Shown here: positions 25,878 to 34,616 of the stretch, piece by piece
Numbering within the stretch: position 1 is the stretch's first letter
How the letters are laid out: each line of letters starts with the position of its first letter
Assembly (NCBI GenBank): GCA_964386865.1
Contig: CAYLUN010000013.1
Location: 34,302-98,301 of the forward strand
From: CAYLUN01 sp964386865
GTDB taxonomy: Bacteria > Verrucomicrobiota > Kiritimatiellia > RFP12 > UBA1067
Length of the DNA: 64,000 nt
Reading direction: 5' to 3'
Program-made: the position numbers and the translations under genes
Notes under the pieces: model-generated
Databases searched by the model: none
Told to the model about the DNA's origin: nothing
The model's input: the letters and a program-made list of their open reading frames with translations, nothing else

Positions 25878-28832
25878 CTAGGGCTTCACGAGCCGGTAGA
25901 AGGACTGGCCGCCGGGCGCGACGGGCAGCTGAACCGTCCACTGGTCGGACAGGTAGACCGGGACGGCGGCGACAGGCGTCCACTCGACAGGCGGCACGAG
26001 GTTCGTCGCGACCTGCAGCTCGTAGCCCATGGCCCAGGCGGGCCAGGCGAGGCCGAGCTGACCGCCGGAGCGGGCGGGCGCGGAGAAGGCCGGGCTGATG
26101 GCCGAAGAGGACTGGGCCACCAGCTCGACGTTGAAGCTGAGGTCGCTGCTCGACGTGGCGTTCTGGTGCACCTCCACGGCCAGGAGGTTCGCGCCGGCGC
26201 GCAGCCGCGCGGGCGCGGCGTTGGTCGCGTAGAAGGTCGTGGTCTCGTCGAGCGCCAGCGCCGACGAAGCCGCGAGCGTAGTGTGCGTGATCGCGCCCGT
26301 CGGCATGTTGCTGCGGAAGACCTCCACGCCGTTGAGCCAGACCACGGCGCCGTCATCGCGCAAGAGCCGAAGCGTGAGGTTCGTCAGGCCGTTTGTCTCG
26401 GCCACGCTGAACGCATGCCGGAAATAGGTCGTGGCCTGCCGGTTACTCGCGATGACCGTGGCCTCATCGCCGTCGCCGAAGCCGAGCTGCGCGGGCCCGC
26501 TTGGCCAGGACGCGTCGTTGTAGGCGGCGGTGCGCCACACCGCGCCGGGATTGTTCGTCGCGTCCCAGTACGTCCACGCCGCGCCGGCCGCGACCAGCGT
26601 CGTGGTCACGGGCGCGACGCCGAGCAAGAAGCTGCTGCTCGCGGACGCGCCGTCGGCATCGGTGGCGACAACGGTCACGACGGCGGAGCCGGACCGGCCC
26701 GCGGCGGGCGCCGCGACGAGCAGCCGCTCGGGCCCGCCCCCGGTGATCTGGATGTTGCCGGCCGGCAGCAGCGTGGGGTTCGACGAGGAGGCGGTGACCG
26801 TCAGCGCCGACTCGACGGTCTCGCGGTCGGACACGGCGAACGCCAGCGGCCCGCAGCGGCCGCCTTCCGTGAGCGCCTGATTCGCGAGCGGCGTCAGCGC
26901 CGGGGCCTGGTTGCCGTCCGCGCCGGTCGGCGTGAGCCGCACATAATCGAGCGCCAGGTCATAGTCGGTGCTGCTCGCGTGCTTGCCGCTGACGGTGAAG
27001 CGGAACGCGTTGTCGCCCGCGCCCGTGAACGTGAACGAGCCGAGATCCAGTTCCGCGTAGCTGGTCGCGGAGGCATAGAGATCCTGCACGGCGCCGAGAC
27101 CCACGAACGCGGCGCCCGGCGTCCGGGTGAGGGCGAGCTGGAACTTTCCGCTCGCGCTGCTCTTCCGCACGCCGACCCGCACGTTATACTCGCCCGTGTA
27201 TGGAACGGCCACGGCGAGGGTGATGAAATCGTTGGAGGCGTTCGCCTGAAACTGCCGCGCTGAGCCCGCGCTGAACGAGGTGCCGGAAAGGAGAGTCGAG
27301 GAGTCACCGGCCGAGAGCGCGGCGACCGCGAGCGTCTCCGCCTGATTCGCCAAGACGTCCCGCAGCGCCCACCAGGCGGGCTTGCGGTTGAGGTTCTTGT
27401 CGAGCGGCAGCGCCGCCCCGTAGCCCGGAGCGAACGAGGGGATCCACGAGTAGCGGTCGCTGAACCCCCACAGCTGCACGACGCGCGTCCGCGGAAAGGC
27501 AAGCGCCGTGCCGACGACGCTGAAGTAGGTCTCAGCTTGCGCGGCGAGCGCACTCGCGGTGGCGACCCCGTTGGAGTCCACCGCCACGCGCACGTCGAGT
27601 TCGCTGATGTGCAGGTTCAACCCGAGGTCGTTGAAGCGCTGGAAGTTCGTGCGCATCGAACTCAGGCTCGGCGCGCCGCTCAGGTGGAACTGGAAGCCGA
27701 TCCCGTCCAGCGGCACGCCGCGCGCCTTGAAGTCCTGCGCCATCGCGTAGATCGCGTCCGACTTCGCGTTGTCCGTCTCGGCGCCGTAGTCGTTGTAGAT
27801 GAGTTCGCAGTCCGGATCGGCCGCGCGGGCGCGCTTGAACACCTCTTCGATATACTTGGTTCCCAGCCCCGCGTAGCCGATGCCCGGCGCGTCGTACCAG
27901 ACTGTGCTGCGCAGCGTGCCGTTGTCGTTGAACGCCTCGTTCACCACGTCCCAGCAGAACAGCCGGTCGCGGTAGCGGCCCACCACGGTGTCGATGTGGT
28001 CGTACATGATGGCCTGCAGCTGCGCCGACGTCCACGCGTTGCTCAGCACCCAGTTCGGCACGCTGCTGTGCCAGAGCAAGGTGTGGCCGCGCGCCAGCTG
28101 ACCATGCGCGGTGGCGTGGTCGAGGAGCGCGTCGGCGGAGGAGAACGAGTAGGTGTTCGAGCCGGGGTGGAGCGAGGAGAACTTCAGCGCGTTCTCCGTG
28201 CCGGCGATGTGGTAGTCCGCGCCGACCGTGCGGCCGAAGGGCAGGTCGGCCGTGATGGCCGACCCGCCGACGCCGCCGACCTTCACGCTGCCCGCCTCGG
28301 CGGCGAGCCGGAAGCCAGAAAGCGGAACCACGGCCACGTTGTCCACGCGCAGGGCCACGCCCGCCGCAGGCCCCTCGACGTAGACGATGATGTCCGACAG
28401 CACGCCCGCGACGTCCAGCGTGAAGGTGCCCGAGAGAAACGTCCACGCGCTGTTGGTCGCCGTCGTGTTCGCCACGCCGATGTAGCGTGCGCCCGCCCCA
28501 TCGCGCTGCTCGAAGGTGAGCCGCAGCACCTGCGACGTCGCGCTTTCCGCCCGCGCCCACGCCGAGCAGGCGTAGCTCGCGCCGGGGCGCATTGCGCCGA
28601 ACAACGACTGCGCGACGCCTTGCCACGCCGCCGTGCGGTTGGTAACCCACGCCGCGCTCGCGCCGGTCTGCGACAACGCGCCGGAGACCAGGCTCACCGG
28701 CCCGCGCGGCACCCATGGCGAGAGCCCCGACTCAAAACTGTAATTCGACACGACGTTCGCGGGCGGCTCGGCGGCGAACGCCGAGCAGGCCGCTAGCCCG
28801 ATCCACGCCGCTATCTGTGTCGCGCTCCGCAT
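25878..28832 (-). CDS. Secreted multidomain GH10 endo-1,4-beta-xylanase
   Basis: A 984-residue exported enzyme that cleaves the xylan backbone. A signal peptide (about 1-21) leads to a CBM4/9-like jelly roll (~24-170: NYSFESGLSPW). The GH10 barrel (~195-495) has WHSSVPNW, the acid/base E299 in CWDVVNEAFND, IYNDYGAETD, the QFHL strand, nucleophile E411 in HISELDVR, and QLWGFSDRYSW. Next come a CBM6/35-like module (~500-640), an Ig-like module (~650-740), and a GH2-like jelly roll (YFRHAFSV, LRLLRDDGAVVWLNGVEVF). A short C-terminal module (YELQVATNL ... SFYRLVKP) resembles tails common in secreted PVC proteins. It starts 18 bp after the preceding gene's stop, so the two form an operon. Confidence 0.93.
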   Translation of the reverse strand: MRSATQIAAWIGLAACSAFAAEPPANVVSNYSFESGLSPWVPRGPVSLVSGALSQTGASAAWVTNRTAAWQGVAQSLFGAMRPGASYACSAWARAESATSQVLRLTFEQRDGAGARYIGVANTTATNSAWTFLSGTFTLDVAGVLSDIIVYVEGPAAGVALRVDNVAVVPLSGFRLAAEAGSVKVGGVGGSAITADLPFGRTVGADYHIAGTENALKFSSLHPGSNTYSFSSADALLDHATAHGQLARGHTLLWHSSVPNWVLSNAWTSAQLQAIMYDHIDTVVGRYRDRLFCWDVVNEAFNDNGTLRSTVWYDAPGIGYAGLGTKYIEEVFKRARAADPDCELIYNDYGAETDNAKSDAIYAMAQDFKARGVPLDGIGFQFHLSGAPSLSSMRTNFQRFNDLGLNLHISELDVRVAVDSNGVATASALAAQAETYFSVVGTALAFPRTRVVQLWGFSDRYSWIPSFAPGYGAALPLDKNLNRKPAWWALRDVLANQAETLAVAALSAGDSSTLLSGTSFSAGSARQFQANASNDFITLAVAVPYTGEYNVRVGVRKSSASGKFQLALTRTPGAAFVGLGAVQDLYASATSYAELDLGSFTFTGAGDNAFRFTVSGKHASSTDYDLALDYVRLTPTGADGNQAPALTPLANQALTEGGRCGPLAFAVSDRETVESALTVTASSSNPTLLPAGNIQITGGGPERLLVAAPAAGRSGSAVVTVVATDADGASASSSFLLGVAPVTTTLVAAGAAWTYWDATNNPGAVWRTAAYNDASWPSGPAQLGFGDGDEATVIASNRQATTYFRHAFSVAETNGLTNLTLRLLRDDGAVVWLNGVEVFRSNMPTGAITHTTLAASSALALDETTTFYATNAAPARLRAGANLLAVEVHQNATSSSDLSFNVELVAQSSSAISPAFSAPARSGGQLGLAWPAWAMGYELQVATNLVPPVEWTPVAAVPVYLSDQWTVQLPVAPGGQSFYRLVKP

Positions 28833-28850
28833 GACGTTCGCCTCCCTCCC

Positions 28851-30665
28851 CTACTCCGCCTGATACCGGTACGCGGCGCGGCCGTTGGGGGCGGCGTCGC
28901 CGTCCACCAGCCACGCCAGCGGATCGTCGCCGCGCACGTTGTCCGACCACTTGAAGCGCAGCCGCACCGGCCCGCCCGCAGCAAGCCCTAGCGCTGCGCG
29001 CGGCAGCGCCACGACCACGCGCGCGCCTGCGACCGAACACGGCGCCGCCGCCTGCGCCTGCCACGTCTGCGCGGCGGTACGCGCGAACACCTGCGCCCGC
29101 TGCCCGCCCGCCTCGGGCTGCACCTTGAGCTGAAACCCCTGCCACGCCGGGCGCGACGCGTCGCCCTCCACGCCGACGCAGAGGGTCATCCACGCGTCGC
29201 CCGAGGGCGGCGTCAGCGGGTTCGCGGACTCGGCCATGAACCAGAGCGTCGTCTGGCTGCGCGCCACCTTACAGAGCCGGATGTCGTTGCGGCCCGTCAC
29301 ATTCGTCAGCGTGCCGACCGACCCATACCCGAAGTGGCTGCGGTGGTACGTATCGCCCCCATCATCCCTGTAAGCCGGCTCGATGGCGGCCCAAGGGTCG
29401 CCCTCTGTTCGTAGTGGCGCCGTGAGGCGCTTCCCCCCTTCATCCGCAACCTCACCCGACACCTGCGGCGGCGGCCGCACGCCCTTGAAGCGCCGGACGT
29501 TCTGCCACATCTGGCAGTAGTAGTTGTCGCCGTACCCGCCCCTCATCGGCTCGATATCGCGGTTGTACTCCATGTTATAGACGTCGACGAACACGCCTTC
29601 GGGGTCATAGTCCTTCTCGCCCGCGTAGCTCGGACGGTTGACATCCTTCTTGGTGAAGCGCATCGCGATCCACTCATTCCACTGCGTAATGAAGACGAAC
29701 TCGGGGTCGACCTCCAGCGCCCGCCGCCACTGCTCCGCGAAATAGAGCCCCTGCTCGGTGCGGTGCGGCTTGGGGTTCGAGCCGTCGTGGAAGCTCTTGC
29801 CGCGGTCGGTGTCCGGATGCTCCGCCGTGGAGACCACGATCTGCTCGGGCTTGTCCGGCGACTCGTGCCAGCCGAACTGCTGCGGCGTATGATCCAGCCA
29901 CGGCCAGCGGTCTTTGCCGTCGCCGAACCAGCCCTTCGCGTTCGTCCAGGCCCACGACTGCCGCAGCGTGAAGAACGCCTTGATCTCGCCGGTGAGGTTC
30001 TCCGAACTGGCCATGAGCAGCGGCTTGCCCTTCCACATGAACCACAGGTCTTGGTAGAGCCCTTTCGCGTAAAGGTCGGCGTAGAGCTGCCGCACGACCG
30101 TGCCGTGTGCGGAGTTGGTCAGAAACGAGACCGCCGGCGTGCGCCCGCCCGCCGCGCGGACCGCGGCGTAGACGCGCAGCACGTTCAGGTAGATGGCGCG
30201 GTAGCTGAAGCCGTTGGTCACGTCGAAAACGATCACGTCCACGCCCGCGTCGCACAGCATCTGCGCATGTTTGCGGATGACCCACTCGTCGTTCGCCACG
30301 TAGTAGCCGAAGAGCGGCTCGCCCCAGTGGTGGAAGGCGTGCTTGGGGCCCCATTTCCGCTCGCCGATCGGAGCTTGGATGATCTCGGAGATGTTATACG
30401 GGGTGTTCGTGTCGCCCGGCCCCGGCACCCGGACGTCCTGCGCGTCACCGGCGGGGCCGCCGTGGCGGTCATACCCGTGCGCGCCATGCCAAATGTAGTA
30501 GAACACGCCTACGAAGCGGTTCGTCCGCGCCGCAGGCGCCTGGCCCTCGCAAGGCAGCTCGCGCCCCAGCGCATCCGCCGCCGACCACGTGTCGCTCAGC
30601 GTGTCCTGCGCGGCCGCGCGACCGGCCAGCCCCAGTGCCACGGCGATCCAAAAGCTTCGCAACAT
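28851..30665 (-). CDS. Secreted GH71/GH99-like protein, xylanase operon partner
   Basis: A 604-residue exported protein, first gene of a two-gene operon with the GH10 xylanase. The signal peptide is residues 1-20. The first ~390 residues read like a TIM-barrel glycosidase of the GH71/GH99-like or uncharacterised endo-glycosidase group: VGVFYYIWHGAHG, HHWGEPLFGYYVANDEWVIRKHAQML, VDVIVFDVTNG, and FITQWNEW late in the barrel. The family call is tentative. The C-terminal ~200 residues are a CBM9/DOMON-like sandwich (TTLWFMAESANPLTP). A repeat-derived peptide (about residues 412-419) joins the two parts. The start at 30665 begins the signal peptide after a G-run ribosome binding site. Confidence 0.65.
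   Translation of the reverse strand: MLRSFWIAVALGLAGRAAAQDTLSDTWSAADALGRELPCEGQAPAARTNRFVGVFYYIWHGAHGYDRHGGPAGDAQDVRVPGPGDTNTPYNISEIIQAPIGERKWGPKHAFHHWGEPLFGYYVANDEWVIRKHAQMLCDAGVDVIVFDVTNGFSYRAIYLNVLRVYAAVRAAGGRTPAVSFLTNSAHGTVVRQLYADLYAKGLYQDLWFMWKGKPLLMASSENLTGEIKAFFTLRQSWAWTNAKGWFGDGKDRWPWLDHTPQQFGWHESPDKPEQIVVSTAEHPDTDRGKSFHDGSNPKPHRTEQGLYFAEQWRRALEVDPEFVFITQWNEWIAMRFTKKDVNRPSYAGEKDYDPEGVFVDVYNMEYNRDIEPMRGGYGDNYYCQMWQNVRRFKGVRPPPQVSGEVADEGGKRLTAPLRTEGDPWAAIEPAYRDDGGDTYHRSHFGYGSVGTLTNVTGRNDIRLCKVARSQTTLWFMAESANPLTPPSGDAWMTLCVGVEGDASRPAWQGFQLKVQPEAGGQRAQVFARTAAQTWQAQAAAPCSVAGARVVVALPRAALGLAAGGPVRLRFKWSDNVRGDDPLAWLVDGDAAPNGRAAYRYQAE
29411..29432. repeat. Dispersed hairpin repeat inside a coding sequence
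   Basis: GTAGTGGCGCCGTGAGGCGC plus two more bases is identical to the reverse complement of 10154-10175 in a non-coding gap. Related copies are at 49356-49422 and 55860-55884. Here it is read in frame as part of a linker between the barrel and sandwich domains. Confidence 0.8.
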
Positions 30666-30932
30666 ATCCCCCCCCCCTCTCGGAGCATGAATCAAGCGCC
30701 CACCTCAGATGGGGCGGAATCTTATACCACTGAGCCGGGCAGGGGCAACGGGATAAACGTCCCATTTAGAGCGCTGGCGCAGCCGCGGTTCAGCTGCTAC
30801 GGCCAGCCAGCCACTCGTGCGGAGGGCGCGGCCCTCATCTCTTCCCATCCCGCGCTGTAGCGAGGATCTGCTTCGCCTTTTCGGGATCGCTGTGGCTGGA
30901 GAGGTCGCGCAGGACGAGCACGGTGCAGTGGC
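30666..30932. other. Gap upstream of the xylanase operon, no feature
   Basis: A 267-bp stretch between the operon start and the remnant gene. No repeat family seen elsewhere in the window, no open frame with family similarity, and no convincing promoter were recognised. Confidence 0.5.
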
Positions 30933-31112
30933 TTACCGAACCTGAACCATCGCTCCGGAGTTGCCGCGCAGAACGATCAGCACTCGCGCGCCCGAGAAAT
31001 GCTCGTCGTTGACATCGATTGCGGCGCTGAAGGTGTTGGTCGCCGCGTTGCGCCTGTTGCCGGAAAAGGCGAGCGCCGCGAACGCCAGAAGAGCCACGCC
31101 CGCACTTCTCAT
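30933..31112 (-). pseudogene. Collapsed remnant of a third beta-strand-repeat gene
   Basis: A 59-codon frame on the minus strand. It begins with signal-peptide-like residues (MRSAGVALLAFAALAFSG) and ends DEHFSGARVLIVLRGNSGAM, which aligns with the shared C-terminus DTHFAGTGILTVLRDDFG of the two large genes next door. Its upstream DNA (CGCAGCTTAGGCCTGTTG and the following repeats) also matches the region upstream of 31344-34418. The simplest reading is a third tandem copy that has lost nearly all of its interior but stayed in frame. Confidence 0.7.
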
Positions 31113-31343
31113 CCGCGTCGCTATTTTCTTTCGCGACTCGTCCTATCGCCCGCAGCTTAGGCCTGTTGCGCCGGCCCAGAACACCCGGTATGTTGTCCCG
31201 GCTTCAGCCGGCCCGAAGCACGGTTGAACCTCCGCCTGAAGGCGGCACAACATACACGGGCCGCGCTACAATGCCCTGAGCCGCCTGAAGGCGGTACAAC
31301 ATACCTTGGCCGCGCTACAATGCCCCGCCAACAGCCCTCACCG
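31113..31343. repeat. Intergenic repeat unit, copy 1 (matches 34419-34616)
   Basis: It contains CGCAGCTTAGGCCTGTTG, GGCTTCAGCCGG, and two CCGCCTGAAGGCGG palindromes (31232-31245, 31281-31294). It ends GCCAACAGCCCTCACCGCTA directly before the stop of the large gene. The gap at 34419-34616 has the same order of elements with a few differences, so gene plus spacer was duplicated as a unit. Confidence 0.85.
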
Positions 31344-34300
31344 CTACTGCACCGAGATCAACGTCCCGAAGTCGTCGCGCAGCACGGTCAGGATGCCCGT
31401 TCCCGCGAAGTGCGTGTCGTCCTTGACGCTCGCGGCGCTGCTCGTCGATCCGTAGGTGCCGACGCGCCGCTGCTTGCCGCCGAAGTAGAGCTGCCCGACG
31501 GCCTCGTCCACGCCCGCCGCGAGGCTGATCTTAGCCGTGGACACACCGCTCGCCGGCATGCTGACCGTAGCCGAGTTCGCGATCGCGACCGAGTTCGAGA
31601 GAACCAGCGTGCCGGTGCCGCCCACGAGAAGGGAGGTGCTGTTCGCGCCCAGCACACCGGTGGCGCTCACCGTCAGCGTGCCGTTGCTCACGATGAAGCT
31701 GCCGTAAGTGGTGTTGGTGTTGGAGAGCAGCAGGTTGTAGGAGCCCCCCTTCACCAGGCTCACCTGGCCCGTGAGCGCGCCGTTGAAGACCGAGTTGGCG
31801 TTCTGGTTCACGGTCAGCGTGGCAGGCGTGGCGCTATAGATGAGGCGCGTGCCGGGGGAGGTCGCCGCGCAGTCGAGCCTGCCAACCGTCTGGTTGTTGC
31901 CATTTAAGTTAACGCCGCTCGGACTGCCGGAGCCGAGGAGGAGTGCTCCAGCGGGTGCCAACGCCTGCGCGACGTCAGTGCGCAGGTAGTTGCCGGAGAC
32001 TTCAAGCTGCCCCCACGTGTTGTTGGCGACGCCTAAAATGATAAGCGAGCCCGTATGTGCATAGAATGCGCCGCCGCCGATGTTGATCGGTTTTTCCGCC
32101 ACCCGGATGTACGAGGTTCCGTTTGCGCCGAGCACGAGCTGGCCGCCCGTCACACCGCCGATGATGTCGAGGCTGCCGCTGTTGCACAGGATGCGTGAGC
32201 CGTTGATAACAAGACCGCTCAGCGTGTTGCTGCCGCCGTTGCTACGCAGAACGCCCTGATAGCCCGTGCTCGCGTCGCCATACAGTCCAAGCGACTCGGC
32301 CAGGTTGATGCCGCCGCTCATCTCGACCCAGCCGCCGTTCTCGACGGTCGTCGCCCCGTTCGTGCTACCGAAGGCCGTGCCGCTCGTGACGCGCACCACG
32401 CCGCCGGTCTTGATGGTGGTCGCGCCGTCATACGTGTTGTTGCCTGACAGCACCAGAACACCGTTGCCGGTCTTGGTCAGGTTGTAGGGAAACAGCCCGT
32501 TGCCGATGTTGCCTGTGACCGCCAGCGTGGTCACGCCCGCACCGTTGTTGGTAACACTCCAGAACTGATGGTCGCCGAAGACCAGATCCTCGGCAAGCGT
32601 ATAGGTTCGAGCGTTCGCAGTCGGAGCCGCAGCCTTGATGCCGCCTGGCCCGTTCGTGATCACGCCTTCGCCCGCTGCCACCGTAAAGGCGCCATCGCGA
32701 TTGAAGGTCATACCGTAGAGACTCACCACCGTGTCGACGCAGGCCGTGACGCCTCCCGTACCGAAAATGGCATGCGGCGTGCCGTCGAACGCCGGCAGGG
32801 AGTCTCCCGCCCAGTTCAAGGCCGTGCTCATATTCAGATCGAGACCCTCCGCATCCCAGGTCGCATCAACGGCAACAATCGGCGGCGCGCTCACGACGGC
32901 GATCTTGCCGGTGCCCTGGAAGTAGACGTCGTCGATGTGTATGGCGCCGCTGCCCGTAGCGCCCCACGTGCCGTTCGCCTGTTGCACGCCGCCCAAGAAA
33001 AGCCGGTCGACCGTCTCATTGATGCCCGCGCCTACCTTCACCTTCGCGCCGCCCTCAATGCGCAGCGCGGCCGCATCTGCGATCGTGGCCGCGGCCCGCA
33101 GATCCAGCGTGCCGCCAGCCACCGTCACGTTCGTGCTGCCGCCCAGGCTCGAGGCGAGCGCCACGATCAACGTGCCGTTACTCACCGTGATGTTGCCCGT
33201 CGTGGTGCTCAGGCTATTGGTCAGCATCAGCGCGCCTGAACCGGTCTTGACCAAGCTCAGCGCGCCGGCCAGCCGCCCGTCGTACGTGCTGTTCGCGCTC
33301 TGGTTGACAGTCAGCGTGGCGGGCGCGGCGCTCATGATGACGCGCGTCCCCGCGTTCGTGGTCTCGTTACGCAGTTGGCCGACGGTCTGGTTGAAGCCGT
33401 TCAGGTCGAGGGTGCCATTCGGCCCATAGCCGATGCCGAGTTTCAACAGCGTCGCGGCGGGCAGTCCGTTCGCCACGTCCATGCGCAGCGTACCGCTCGC
33501 CACCTGCGTGTCGCCCCACGTATTGCCCGCCACAGCCATGATCGTAAGGCCGCCCGCATCCGTGTAGAACTGGTCGGTGCCAATGCTCAGCGGCGTGTTG
33601 TAGAACGCAATGGTGCCGCTGGAGTTGATGACCAGCAGTCCGCCGCCGCCGGTGACCCCGCCGATGACGGACAGCGTCGCGCCGCCGTTCGAGTTGAGGC
33701 GATTCTGCCCCACCTTCGTGATCGGCCCGCTCAGCACGTTGCTCCCGCTGCTGCTAATGAGCGTGTACCCGTAGCCCGGCCGTTCCCCTACAAGTGTCAG
33801 CGGCTCCGCGACCGTGATGTTGCCGCTCAGGTTAAGGGACGCGCCGGACAGGGAGCGAACCACCGTATTTCCGTTGGTGCTGCCCAAGGCGTTAGCGTGC
33901 GTGATCCAGAGGCCGCCGTTGGTCACGGTGGTGACGCCCTCATAGGTGTTGTTACCGGTCAGCTTGAGCGAGTTGTTCGTCACGCTCGCAACCAGGCCGC
34001 CGCTGCCGCTGATGATCCCGTTCACCGTCAGTGCGACGTTCGAGCCGTAGAAGGTGCGCGTGCCGCTCAGCGCCAGCGGAAGGTCGACCGTGGGCGCGCT
34101 GGCCGAGAGGTTGACGAGGTTGCCGCCGAGCGTGAGCGCGTTGCCCCGCAGGGTGAACGCGCCCGCCCCGCTCTTGAACGTGATGCCGGCGAACGACCAA
34201 TCCGCTGTCAGGTCGTTGGTGCTCGTCAGCTTGGAGGTGCCGCTGAAGAAGAGCGCGTCGTCCACCTCCGGCGCGGTGCCTCCCCAGTTGGCCGCCGTCT

Positions 34301-34418
34301 GCCAGTAATTGTCCGCCCCCCCGCCCGTCCACGTCCGTTCCGCCGCCTGTGCGGCGAAGGAAACGCCAACAACAACCAGAGTCATCATCGTCTGTGTCAT
34401 CGTCTTCATGGTCTTCAT
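31344..34418 (-). CDS. Giant autotransporter-associated beta-strand repeat protein A
   Basis: A 1024-residue exported protein built of autotransporter-associated beta-strand (PATR) repeats. Typical units read SGNNTYEGVTTVTNGGLWI, LTGNNTY, NGTLIVALASSLGGSTNV. It opens with a signal peptide and an RTWTGGGADNYWQTAANWGG block that recurs near the middle (about residue 510: DATWDAEGLDLNMSTALNW), so it is an internal two-fold repeat. It ends HFAGTGILTVLRDDFGTLI. There is no C-terminal beta-barrel, so it is not a classical autotransporter; it is probably a secreted or surface beta-helix with an adhesive or sugar-related role. The start at 34418 follows GGAAGAG. Paralogue of the next gene upstream. 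Confidence 0.8.
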   Translation of the reverse strand: MKTMKTMTQTMMTLVVVGVSFAAQAAERTWTGGGADNYWQTAANWGGTAPEVDDALFFSGTSKLTSTNDLTADWSFAGITFKSGAGAFTLRGNALTLGGNLVNLSASAPTVDLPLALSGTRTFYGSNVALTVNGIISGSGGLVASVTNNSLKLTGNNTYEGVTTVTNGGLWITHANALGSTNGNTVVRSLSGASLNLSGNITVAEPLTLVGERPGYGYTLISSSGSNVLSGPITKVGQNRLNSNGGATLSVIGGVTGGGGLLVINSSGTIAFYNTPLSIGTDQFYTDAGGLTIMAVAGNTWGDTQVASGTLRMDVANGLPAATLLKLGIGYGPNGTLDLNGFNQTVGQLRNETTNAGTRVIMSAAPATLTVNQSANSTYDGRLAGALSLVKTGSGALMLTNSLSTTTGNITVSNGTLIVALASSLGGSTNVTVAGGTLDLRAAATIADAAALRIEGGAKVKVGAGINETVDRLFLGGVQQANGTWGATGSGAIHIDDVYFQGTGKIAVVSAPPIVAVDATWDAEGLDLNMSTALNWAGDSLPAFDGTPHAIFGTGGVTACVDTVVSLYGMTFNRDGAFTVAAGEGVITNGPGGIKAAAPTANARTYTLAEDLVFGDHQFWSVTNNGAGVTTLAVTGNIGNGLFPYNLTKTGNGVLVLSGNNTYDGATTIKTGGVVRVTSGTAFGSTNGATTVENGGWVEMSGGINLAESLGLYGDASTGYQGVLRSNGGSNTLSGLVINGSRILCNSGSLDIIGGVTGGQLVLGANGTSYIRVAEKPINIGGGAFYAHTGSLIILGVANNTWGQLEVSGNYLRTDVAQALAPAGALLLGSGSPSGVNLNGNNQTVGRLDCAATSPGTRLIYSATPATLTVNQNANSVFNGALTGQVSLVKGGSYNLLLSNTNTTYGSFIVSNGTLTVSATGVLGANSTSLLVGGTGTLVLSNSVAIANSATVSMPASGVSTAKISLAAGVDEAVGQLYFGGKQRRVGTYGSTSSAASVKDDTHFAGTGILTVLRDDFGTLISVQ

Positions 34419-34616
34419 GGTCTCTTCCTTTCGTTACACATCCTGTCGCCCGTAGCTTAGGCCTGTTGTCCCGGCTTCAGCCGGCCCAGAGCACTGTTGA
34501 CCCTCCGCCTGAAGGCGGTACGACATACACGGGCTGCGCTGCCATGCCCTGGGCCGCCTGAAGGCGGTACAACAGACCTTGGCAGCGCTACAAGGCCCCG
34601 CCAACAGCCCTCACCG
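34419..34616. repeat. Intergenic repeat unit, copy 2
   Basis: Same order as 31113-31343: GTAGCTTAGGCCTGTTG, GGCTTCAGCCGG, CCGCCTGAAGGCGG twice (34505-34518, 34554-34567), then GCCAACAGCCCTCACCGCTA just before the upstream paralogue's stop. Confidence 0.85.
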
